Origin: JAAYCI01 sp964550985
GTDB taxonomy: Bacteria; Bacillota; Clostridia; Oscillospirales; Ruminococcaceae
Direction: 5' to 3'
NCBI GenBank assembly: GCA_964550985.1
Contig: CAZKBM010000116.1
Location: 1-6,354, forward strand
Length of the DNA stretch: 6,354 bases
Positions 1 to 5,633 of the stretch are shown here, piece by piece. The stretch's first letter is position 1. Every line of letters starts with the position of its first letter. The notes under the pieces were generated by a model. It saw nothing but the letters and a program-made list of their open reading frames with translations, did not search any database and was not told the origin of the DNA. The translations under genes were made by a program, and so were the position numbers.

Positions 1-41
1 GTCGCCTCGTACACCTGCTGTACATACTCATTTTTAAACAT
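1..41 (-). CDS. 5' end of a gene cut by the window edge; possibly NADP-glutamate dehydrogenase
   Basis: The ATG lies at 41-39 on the minus strand and only 13 codons are visible, reading MFKNEYVQQVYEA. A strong Shine-Dalgarno (GGGGGAG, 49-55) sits 7 nt upstream of the ATG, and a good SigA-type promoter lies further upstream at 96-124, so this is a real translation start. The opening residues resemble the N-termini of clostridial hexameric NADP-dependent glutamate dehydrogenases, which often begin with a short 'NxYVQxVxE' helix. Thirteen residues are too few to settle this. The start itself is well supported, the function is only a guess. It is separated from rnpB by the rnpB terminator and about 200 nt, so it is an independent transcription unit. 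Confidence 0.5.
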   Translation of the reverse strand, partial: MFKNEYVQQVYEA

Positions 42-95
42 CTGTCCACTCCCCCTTATTTCCTTTGCCGCCGTAACAAAAACCAGCGTAAAGCC

Positions 96-124
96 AGTAT
101 AGAACAGCAAAAACCAAAAATCAA
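96..124 (-). promoter_or_regulatory. SigA-type promoter of the left-edge gene
   Basis: On the minus strand there is a -35 box TTGATT (124-119), a 17-nt spacer, and a -10 box TATACT (101-96), matching 4/6 and 5/6 of the vegetative consensus. Transcription would start near 89 and give a leader of about 48 nt before the ATG at 41. A perfect inverted repeat (136-160) lies just upstream of the -35 box and may be a regulator site. Confidence 0.65.
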
Positions 125-135
125 ACCTTTGGGGG

Positions 136-160
136 GCGCTGCGCGTAAAAAGCGCAGCGC
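136..160. repeat. Perfect 9-bp inverted repeat upstream of a promoter
   Basis: GCGCTGCGC (136-144) and GCGCAGCGC (152-160) are exact reverse complements separated by 7 nt (GTAAAAA). Neither strand has a T-run directly after the second arm, so it is a poor intrinsic terminator. Its centre lies about 59 bp upstream of the predicted start of transcription for the left-edge gene, the usual place for an activator site. It could equally be a structural boundary. The flank from 161 to 261 shows nothing else I can support. Confidence 0.45.
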
Positions 161-261
161 AACTATATTGCGGCCCAAACAGGGAAGTATTATTGTGCAA
201 GTTGTCTTTTAAAAAAATACACTGTCCTCTGTATAAAAACAAACTTTCTGTCAGTTACACT

Positions 262-295
262 AAAAAAGAGAGAGGTAAAAGCCTCTCTCTTTTAC
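262..295 (-). terminator. Rho-independent terminator of rnpB
   Basis: On the minus strand a 12-bp stem is formed by 293-282 (AAAAGAGAGAGG) and 275-264 (CCTCTCTCTTTT), with a 6-nt loop and a T-run that continues to 262. It begins about 8 nt after the RNase P RNA 3' end and fits a canonical intrinsic terminator. It would also stop any readthrough from the glycosyltransferase gene. Confidence 0.9.
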
Positions 296-300
296 AAAAA

Positions 301-652
301 CAAGCAAACCATAAGCCGGGTTCTGTACTAAAGGGCAATCTATCTTGGCCGTATGTCGCCACACGGCTCTTGCCACGTGGGGGACGCGCAGGGTACGCTG
401 AGGGGCAAAGCCCTCTGTCCCCGGTGTTGCTTCCGGTAGGGTTTACAGGGCCGCATGGTCTCCCATACGCCGGTGAGCTCTTACCTCGCCTTTCCACCCT
501 TACCACGCGCCCGTTTAGGGGCCGTTCGGCGGTTGCTTTCTGTTGCACTATCCCTAGGGTTGCCCCCGGCTGCCGTTAGCAGTTACCGTTCCCTTATGAA
601 GCCCGGACTTTCCTCACCCGCCAAAGGCGGGCGCTGCCCTCTGGTTTACTTG
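301..652 (-). ncRNA. rnpB: RNase P RNA (type A), catalytic subunit of ribonuclease P
   Basis: This is the ribozyme that removes 5' leaders from precursor tRNAs together with the RnpA protein. On the minus strand both universal P4-region signatures are present: GAGGAAAGTCCGGGC (615-601) near the 5' end and ACAGAACCCGGCTTAT (326-311) near the 3' end. The ends were set by the P1 helix, in which CAAGTAAACCA (652-642) pairs with TGGTTTGCTTG (311-301) with a single G-U pair. The middle contains the conserved blocks GGTAAGGGTGGAAAGG and GGTAAGAGCTCACC, followed by TGTAAACCCTACCGGAAGCA, in the order and spacing of bacterial type A RNA as in E. coli. The length of about 352 nt fits type A (E. coli 377 nt). 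Type A agrees with Clostridia rather than Bacilli. The gene starts 35 bases after the glycosyltransferase stop codon and ends just before a strong terminator. Open reading frames crossing it on either strand are chance. Confidence 0.97.
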
Positions 653-665
653 TTATGCCAAAAGA

Positions 666-695
666 ATTTTACGCTTCGCCGCCCGCTTTACACAA
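666..695 (-). promoter_or_regulatory. Candidate rnpB promoter overlapping the glycosyltransferase stop codon
   Basis: On the minus strand TTGTGT (695-690) serves as a weak -35 box, followed by an 18-nt spacer and TAAAAT (671-666) as the -10 box. Transcription would start around 659-656, a few bases before the P1 helix of RNase P RNA, as expected for a transcript needing little 5' trimming. The -35 box overlaps the TAA stop codon (690-688) of the upstream coding sequence. The -10 box is good, the -35 box poor. Confidence 0.5.
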
Positions 696-3654
696 TTACC
701 GTGCCAAAGGGCGGGGCGATGTAGTCGGTGATATTCCCCTGCGGCCAGGCTTCCTCGGCCCAGCCTTTGGCGGCCTCTTTGTGGGTGGCCGCCAAGGCCA
801 GGCCAACGGGCGCCCAGCGCCCCCCAAAGTACAAAAGGTGGAAGGAATACCCCACACAAATCTCCTCCAAGCGGCGGGGGATGCGCCACACATCTTCGGA
901 GGCTTGGCTAAGGGGTAGCACCAGGGTGGGTTTTTGGCTTTGCAGCCTTTTAACAAAGGCCGCGTCTTGCAGCTTTTCGGGGATAATTTCCAAAACCTTT
1001 CCAAGTTCACAGTAGGCGGGTTGCCAGGTTTCACTTGCCATGCTAAGTGCCCTGGGCGCAAGGGTTTGCCAGTTTTCCAGCACAGCGGCCAGCACCTGGC
1101 GGTCTGCCGGCCCGGCAAGCCTTCCCGCCAGCCAGCGCAGTTCTTCCAGGCCCTCTCCCAAAGCTTTTGCGCGGCTTTCCAAAAGGCCAAATTCACCGTC
1201 TTTCCAGCACAGCTTTTCGGCGCTTGCACCGTTTGCCCACTCCTGTTCTACCATCTGCAACGCTTCGGGTGGCAGGGCGGCAAGGGCGCGCTTTTGGCCC
1301 TCCAAAATCACTTCGCTGCTCTGCCCTTCCAGCCCCGCAAGCCGGGCGGCAAGGGCCTCCTCGGTTTGCCGCTTTGCCTCTGCGGCCATTTTTTCCAAAA
1401 TAGCCGCAGCCTCCTTGTTTTTTAGCTGTAAAAACCAGCCTTGCAAGGTATGGGCCGGGCCGTAAGCACACACGGCATCCGGGTATGCCAGCACGCGGGT
1501 GTATAGCCGCACGGCCTCGGGCATATTGCCCTGCCGCGCCAGCAAAGCCGCGGCCTTTTGGTAAAGTAAAAGCTGGTTTACAAAGGGTTTTTCCGTCTCC
1601 GGGCGCATCCATTTTTGCAAAATTTCGCCGGGCAAGCCGCCCAGCTTTTTCTGTTGTTTTTTGCTCACTGTTGGCATTTCGCGCCCGGTATTTACAAGGT
1701 CGCGCAAGTCTATACATTCCTCATAAGGCTTAAAATACCGCTCATAATAGGTTTCGGCCTCGGTTTTTGCCTCCCCTTCCGCTTTTCGCATTACCACTGC
1801 GGCCAAATTAAACCAATCTGGCGCAGGGCCGTTTGTATCAAAGGCGGCTTTTAGCCATTTCCACGCCTCCTGATAGCGGCCCGCCGCGCAGCAGGCGTCG
1901 GCCAAACTTAAAAAGGCGGGCAAATCGCCAGCTTTTGGGGTATAGGGGTAGCTGTCCAAAAACTCGGCACACATGCCGGAATAGTAGTAGTAACCCAGAC
2001 GCAGATAAAAGTTTTCGCGCGCTTTCCCCTCATACAAATCTAAAAGGCCGTTTGCCAGGGGCAGCCCTGCGGCAAAAGCCAAGAGAAAATAATTCTCTTC
2101 CACCAGTGCATAACTTTCCTCACCCGGCGCCGTTCCTTTAAAAACACCTTGCAAAAGCGGCAGATAGCGGCCGGTTTGCGCGGCATACTTTTCCAATAAA
2201 ACGGCATCTTGCGCACTGGCCAGGGCCAAAAACAGCACCCTTTGCAGTACATCCTCTTCTAAGCTGTCCGCCGCTTTTAGCGCCGCATGTATCGCGTCCT
2301 CCGCCTTGCCTGAAACGGTTAAAAAGTAGTAATAATCCGCCTTGGTGGCCATGCCGCCTTCCACAGCTTTCAGGGTATAGTACAGGTATAGCTGCTTATT
2401 CCCTTCGTACTGAACCGCATTGCAAAGTACGTCAAAGGTGCTGCGCGCGGTGAGGTTTAATTTGCTGTTTAAAAACAAAATGATATCCTGCACCGGCAAG
2501 CCCTTTACACTTAACAAAAACTGGGAAATTAACTCCCCGCCCATAGAAAGGGTTTTGTAACTAAGCGCACGGGAGGTAATTTCAAACATCTTGGGCCTAT
2601 CTCCAAGGCGGTAGCAGGCCCGGCCCCCCGCCACACAAAGAGCTTGCGCCGTGTCTTGGTATTCCTTCGCATGGGTGCTGTCTTTTGCACGCGCCGCTTC
2701 TGTTGCATCTAAAAGAGGCAGCAGGGTATCGGCCAACTCGGGGGTTTTAAAATCAAAGCGCCGTGTGTACAGCGCATCTATTAAAAGTGCGGCAGCTCTA
2801 TCCGCACCCAGCTTTTTCATCATGGCTACAAGGGTATTTTTGATTTGCAGGCGGGAAGCCACCTCCCGCATCTCTTCTAGCTGCGTCATACCCACCAGCA
2901 CAAATGCGCCCAGTAAATCCTCGGTTTGCCTCAGCACACGTTCCAGCAGGGCGGGGCGGTCCATACACCAGCGGGTATACGCCACCGCTTTGTGTATATC
3001 GCGCAGGGTATACTCACGCGAAAGATACACCCCAAGCTTTACCTTTTGTTCGTTATCCTCCTGTATCTGTTCAAACTCTTGCTTAAGCAGCGCAATATTT
3101 CTTTCGGTTTTTGCCTGAGAGACCTCTATGCCATAACCATCGTGCATAACAAAGGTGTTTTTATACCAGATACTCTGGCGTTTTTCCATGGGTAGCGCCA
3201 AGGTCTCATGTACCGCGCCGGTATAGTACTCCCCGTTTTTAAAACGGTTTCGGTTCAGTACGCGGTTCAGGGTGGCACGGCCCAACTCTATGCCATAATC
3301 GGGGTCAATGTTAATCAGTTCAAACAAAAAAGTAGCGTGGTCATTGGGCAAAAATTCTTCATTTACCTCTTTTACAAAGTCTGCGTTTAGCGCGGGCTCA
3401 AACCATTCGTCTGCATCCAGTACAATCAGCGCGTCGCCTTTGGCAAGGCTTAGGGCATAGTTGCGCGCGGCGGCAAAATCATTTACCCAGGTAAAATGCT
3501 CTACACGCGCGCCGTATTCCCTTGCTTCCTCTATGGTGCGGTCGGTACTGCCGGTATCCACCACAATCAATTCATCGGCCACATCCTTAACGCTGTTAAT
3601 GCTGCGGCCAAGTTTACCCTCTTCATTTTTTGTTATCCACACGGCTGAAATCAT
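688..3654 (-). CDS. GT2-family glycosyltransferase fused to a long TPR-like region; probable flagellin glycosyltransferase
   Basis: Predicted to be a cytoplasmic enzyme of 988 aa that transfers a sugar from a nucleotide-sugar donor to a protein. Residues 1 to about 190 are a GT-A fold family 2 domain: TKNEE at 8-12, VVDTGSTDRT at 31-40, NDFAAARN at 58-65, the metal-binding DAD at 80-82 followed by EW, VHE at 148-150, and HDGY at 171-174 with a downstream KxxRN motif. That order is typical of GT2 proteins joined to TPRs. The remaining roughly 800 residues are helical and repetitive. TPR-like units are clear near residue 581 (LADACCAAGRYQEAWKWLKA) and 700 (ALLARQGNMPEAVRLYTRVL). No signal peptide or membrane segment is seen. 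The ATG at 3654 was chosen because GGGGAGG lies 9 nt upstream; the longer GTG-started frame has no such site. The gene follows fliC, separated by a terminator and its own promoter, and ends 35 bases before rnpB without its own terminator. Role as flagellin O-glycosyltransferase is inferred from position, as in C. difficile. Other protein or surface-polymer acceptors are possible. Confidence 0.88.
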   Translation of the reverse strand: MISAVWITKNEEGKLGRSINSVKDVADELIVVDTGSTDRTIEEAREYGARVEHFTWVNDFAAARNYALSLAKGDALIVLDADEWFEPALNADFVKEVNEEFLPNDHATFLFELINIDPDYGIELGRATLNRVLNRNRFKNGEYYTGAVHETLALPMEKRQSIWYKNTFVMHDGYGIEVSQAKTERNIALLKQEFEQIQEDNEQKVKLGVYLSREYTLRDIHKAVAYTRWCMDRPALLERVLRQTEDLLGAFVLVGMTQLEEMREVASRLQIKNTLVAMMKKLGADRAAALLIDALYTRRFDFKTPELADTLLPLLDATEAARAKDSTHAKEYQDTAQALCVAGGRACYRLGDRPKMFEITSRALSYKTLSMGGELISQFLLSVKGLPVQDIILFLNSKLNLTARSTFDVLCNAVQYEGNKQLYLYYTLKAVEGGMATKADYYYFLTVSGKAEDAIHAALKAADSLEEDVLQRVLFLALASAQDAVLLEKYAAQTGRYLPLLQGVFKGTAPGEESYALVEENYFLLAFAAGLPLANGLLDLYEGKARENFYLRLGYYYYSGMCAEFLDSYPYTPKAGDLPAFLSLADACCAAGRYQEAWKWLKAAFDTNGPAPDWFNLAAVVMRKAEGEAKTEAETYYERYFKPYEECIDLRDLVNTGREMPTVSKKQQKKLGGLPGEILQKWMRPETEKPFVNQLLLYQKAAALLARQGNMPEAVRLYTRVLAYPDAVCAYGPAHTLQGWFLQLKNKEAAAILEKMAAEAKRQTEEALAARLAGLEGQSSEVILEGQKRALAALPPEALQMVEQEWANGASAEKLCWKDGEFGLLESRAKALGEGLEELRWLAGRLAGPADRQVLAAVLENWQTLAPRALSMASETWQPAYCELGKVLEIIPEKLQDAAFVKRLQSQKPTLVLPLSQASEDVWRIPRRLEEICVGYSFHLLYFGGRWAPVGLALAATHKEAAKGWAEEAWPQGNITDYIAPPFGTVIV

Positions 3655-3663
3655 ATCAATCAT

Positions 3664-3670
3664 CCTCCCC
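3664..3670 (-). promoter_or_regulatory. Ribosome binding site that fixes the glycosyltransferase start
   Basis: GGGGAGG on the minus strand (3670-3664) abuts one in-frame ATG (3663-3661) with no spacing and lies 9 nt from the next ATG (3654-3652). The second spacing is the functional one, and it also places the conserved beta-strand ISAVWITKNEE at the very N-terminus, as usual in GT2 enzymes. Confidence 0.75.
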
Positions 3671-3734
3671 CGGCTATTTGCACTTTGGGCGGGCGGCCAA
3701 AAAGCACTTTCCACTTTATAGCAGGTATTTTTCT

Positions 3735-3763
3735 ATTATACGATGCAGCCCCCCGCTTTGCAA
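3735..3763 (-). promoter_or_regulatory. SigA-type promoter of the glycosyltransferase gene
   Basis: On the minus strand there is TTGCAA (3763-3758), a 17-nt spacer and a perfect TATAAT (3740-3735). Transcription would begin near 3728, giving a leader of about 74 nt. The -35 box directly abuts the flagellin terminator, so the glycosyltransferase can be made independently of flagellin. It shows no SigD motif. Confidence 0.75.
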
Positions 3764-3764
3764 G

Positions 3765-3795
3765 AAAATCCCCGCGCTTACAGCACGGGGATTTT
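3765..3795 (-). terminator. Rho-independent terminator of fliC
   Basis: AAAATCCCCG (3795-3786 on the minus strand) pairs with CGGGGATTTT (3774-3765) across an 11-nt loop, a 10-bp stem ending in T-rich sequence. It lies 27 bases past the flagellin stop codon. The A/T flanks are symmetrical, so it could work in both directions. The T-run is short, so some readthrough into the glycosyltransferase gene is possible. Confidence 0.85.
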
Positions 3796-3822
3796 GCCCT
3801 ACATTTGCGTAAAAACTTTTGT

Positions 3823-5379
3823 TTAGCGCAGCAGTTGCAGCACTTGCTGGGGCTGCTGGTTGGCCTGGGCCAGCATGGCCTGTGCGGCCTGGCTCAGTAC
3901 GTTGTTCTTGGTAAAGTTCATCATCTCTTTGGCCATGTCCACGTCGCGGATGCGGCTCTCGGCGGCCGTCATGTTTTCGCTGGTCACGTTCAGGTTGTTC
4001 ATGGTGTGTTCCAGGCGGTTTTGCATGGCGCCTAGGTTACCACGGTTGATGGATACTTTTTCAATGGCGGCTTTTATGCGGGTAAGTGCGGCGGAAGCGC
4101 TCTCCTGCGTAGCCATGGAGATATCGCGGATGCCAATGCCCGTGGCGCTTAAATCATCCACCTTTATGGTAATTTTGTTGTAATCGTCGGCGGTATCGCC
4201 CACCTGCATGGTCAGGCCCTTTGTCTCGGTGCCGTGGAAGGCAAGGTAGGTTCCCGCTGTACCGGCTTGGTTTAGGTTATCTACCTCAACGCCGGTTTTG
4301 CTGGAAATAAAGTTTGCAACCGCCGCGTAGTCGGCTGTGGTGGTGCCTGCGGCCACAATCACATTGATGTTCTTATCGGTAATCAGCGAGGCGTTTGCGG
4401 CGCTATCGGCCACCACAAATTTCATGCCATTCACGCTAAAGGTGGAAGCTTCCAGGTTTGCGCCAGTAAAGCGCGTCATGCTATAGGTTTTGGTCTCATC
4501 CAGCGCCGGGGTGGGGTTTGCCAGCCCAACCGCCACAGGGGCCTTGTTCACCGAGCCACCACTGCTAACAATCTTTGCGCCATCGCTGCCGCCCACCTTT
4601 GCGGTGATATCAATGGTGCCGTCGGCATTATCGGTAAAATTGAATACGCTGGTCAGCGCGCCAATTTTGTTCGCCTCGGCCACAACGGCGGCGCCAATGT
4701 CTTTTGCGTTGTGTGTACCCGCGCCACCCGTGGTTGTATATACAGAGCCATCTTTAGCAATCAGGCTTTGCCCGTCACCGCCCACGGTGAAATCAAAGGT
4801 GTGGGAGCTTCCGTCGTCCAAAGTGATGTTATAACTTACCTGCTGGCCTGCGGTGGCGGCAGCATTAGCAAAGGTGAGCTGGTACACGCCTTTTTGTGCC
4901 GCTGTGCTTGTGCCTGCGCCCAGGCCGGTAATGTCCATGCTGGCAATACTTTTAGCCCCTAAAGAGCCATCAAGCAACTTAATGCCGTTAAAGTTTGTGG
5001 CTTTGGAGATACGGTCAATCTCTTCTTTTAAGGCCTCCACCTCGGCCTCAATCTTCTGGCGGTCATCGGCCTGAATGGTGCCGTTGGCGCTTTGTGTGGC
5101 AAGTTCCACCATGCGGTTCAGCATACCGTGTACTTCCTGCAGGCCGCCCTCAGCGGTTTGAATCAGGCTGCTGGCGTCTTGAGAGTTCAGCACGGCGCGG
5201 TTAAGGCCGGTAATTTGGGCGCGCATTTTCTCGCTGATGGCAAGGCCGGCGGCGTCGTCGGCCGCACGGTTGATGCGGTAACCCGAGGAGAGTTTTTCGA
5301 GGTTTTTGCTAAGGGTGCTGTTGTTGATGCCCAGCATACGGTGTGCGTTCATCGCGGGTAAATTGTGTTGGATAATCAT
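3823..5379 (-). CDS. fliC: Flagellin, the flagellar filament subunit
   Basis: Structural protein of 518 aa, exported by the flagellar type III apparatus and polymerised into the filament. Residues 1 to about 140 are the conserved N-terminal D0/D1 helices (starting MIIQHNLPAMNAHRML, then LSSGYRINRAADDAAGLAIS at 30-49). Residues from about 415 to 518 are the C-terminal D1/D0 helices, ending QANQQPQQVLQLLR. The region between is the variable, surface-exposed D2/D3-like part, rich in Ala, Thr, Ser, Gly and Asp. It is the probable glycosylation target. I see no cysteine and no cleavable signal, both normal for flagellin. The D1 segment LNRMVELATQ (87-96) matches the TLR5-recognition motif, keeping its central Arg and Leu. 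GGGAGG sits 8 nt before the ATG. The gene is monocistronic: SigD promoter at 5490-5515, terminator at 3765-3795. The penultimate motif has Gln where PQGVLQLL is usual. A glycosyltransferase gene follows directly. Confidence 0.98.
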   Translation of the reverse strand: MIIQHNLPAMNAHRMLGINNSTLSKNLEKLSSGYRINRAADDAAGLAISEKMRAQITGLNRAVLNSQDASSLIQTAEGGLQEVHGMLNRMVELATQSANGTIQADDRQKIEAEVEALKEEIDRISKATNFNGIKLLDGSLGAKSIASMDITGLGAGTSTAAQKGVYQLTFANAAATAGQQVSYNITLDDGSSHTFDFTVGGDGQSLIAKDGSVYTTTGGAGTHNAKDIGAAVVAEANKIGALTSVFNFTDNADGTIDITAKVGGSDGAKIVSSGGSVNKAPVAVGLANPTPALDETKTYSMTRFTGANLEASTFSVNGMKFVVADSAANASLITDKNINVIVAAGTTTADYAAVANFISSKTGVEVDNLNQAGTAGTYLAFHGTETKGLTMQVGDTADDYNKITIKVDDLSATGIGIRDISMATQESASAALTRIKAAIEKVSINRGNLGAMQNRLEHTMNNLNVTSENMTAAESRIRDVDMAKEMMNFTKNNVLSQAAQAMLAQANQQPQQVLQLLR

Positions 5380-5485
5380 GGTTTTTTCCTCCCTGAATTT
5401 GGTTAATGGGCTTCCTGCCCTTTTTATTGGCCGGCAGTGCCGGCTTCATTCCGCTTGGTGCAGCGGGCTTATCTCCGCCGCTGTC
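5380..5485 (-). promoter_or_regulatory. Structured fliC leader with three hairpins and GGA motifs, candidate CsrA target
   Basis: The predicted untranslated leader is about 105 nt. Hairpin 1 at the extreme 5' end pairs CAGCGG (5483-5478) with CCGCTG (5466-5461) around an 11-nt loop containing GGA. Hairpin 2 (5444-5430) is GCCGGC-ACT-GCCGGC. Hairpin 3 (5420-5408) is GGGC-AGGAA-GCCC, displaying GGA in its loop. The Shine-Dalgarno GGGAGG (5393-5388) carries two overlapping GGAs. In Bacillus subtilis, CsrA represses hag by binding a leader hairpin GGA and a second site over the Shine-Dalgarno, relieved by FliW. The architecture here is similar. Hairpins and motifs are seen; CsrA binding is inferred. 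Confidence 0.5.
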
Positions 5486-5489
5486 TATT

Positions 5490-5515
5490 ATATCGGCGGC
5501 TTTGGGGCGCTATTA
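5490..5515 (-). promoter_or_regulatory. SigD (sigma-28) flagellar promoter of fliC
   Basis: On the minus strand TAAT (5515-5512) is followed by a 15-nt spacer and CCGATAT (5496-5490), preceded by G. The SigD consensus is TAAA-N15-CCGATAT, so only one base differs. Transcription would start near 5485-5483. This places flagellin in the late flagellar regulon. A vegetative-type TATAAT also overlaps the downstream half of the box (5492-5487), but I see no TTGACA-like box at the matching distance. Confidence 0.85.
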
Positions 5516-5553
5516 ACAGCCTGTGGGAACCGCCGCCCGCATTTGGGAACAAG

Positions 5554-5581
5554 TTGACCTATTTCGCCCCGGTTCTATAAA
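5554..5581 (+). promoter_or_regulatory. Candidate antisense promoter facing the Zeta-like gene
   Basis: On the plus strand TTGACC (5554-5559), a 16-nt spacer and TATAAA (5576-5581) each match 5/6 of the SigA consensus. Transcription would start near 5588, inside a hairpin (5587-5612), and run antisense into the 3' end of the gene at 5634-6206. No plus-strand gene follows. It is divergent to the fliC promoter, about 40 bp away. It may be chance in AT-richer intergenic DNA. Confidence 0.35.
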
Positions 5582-5586
5582 CAGAT

Positions 5587-5612
5587 ATCCCCCAGCCACA
5601 TGGCCGGGGGAT
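5587..5612 (-). terminator. Hairpin after the Zeta-like gene, probable weak terminator
   Basis: ATCCCCC and GGGGGAT (5587-5593 and 5606-5612) form a 7-bp stem, extended after one mismatch by GCC/GGC around the loop ACAT. It lies 21 bases past the stop codon of the gene at 5634-6206. On the minus strand the tail is ATATCTGTTTA, a poor T-run, so termination may be partial. With weak termination, transcripts would enter the fliC promoter region. Confidence 0.55.
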
Positions 5613-5633
5613 GAAGGGTATAGAAAAAACATT

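Noticed and set aside
136..160. Inverted repeat as an intrinsic terminator
   Set aside because: No T-run follows the second arm on either strand; the A-run is in the loop.
193..579. Plus-strand open frame of 128 codons, with a 97-codon minus-strand frame over the same region
   Set aside because: Both cross the RNase P RNA gene, whose signatures, P1 helix and terminator explain the sequence. Neither resembles a known protein.
934..1465. Overlapping plus-strand open frames of 118-163 codons, and similar ones at 2651-3118
   Set aside because: They are antisense to the glycosyltransferase coding sequence, have no ribosome binding sites of note, and their low-complexity composition follows from the GC-rich opposite strand.
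696..1717. Minus-strand alternative frames of 174 and 177 codons inside the glycosyltransferase gene
   Set aside because: Frame shadows of the 988-codon reading frame, which is continuous and carries the recognisable repeats.
3655..3714. Upstream GTG start adding 20 residues to the glycosyltransferase
   Set aside because: It has no Shine-Dalgarno, would lie almost at the start of the predicted transcript, and adds residues before the conserved first beta-strand. The GGGGAGG site fits the ATG at 3654.
3823..5379. Mobile element or phase-variable switch around the flagellin gene
   Set aside because: No flanking inverted repeats, recombinase gene or homopolymer tract suited to slippage was seen around fliC.
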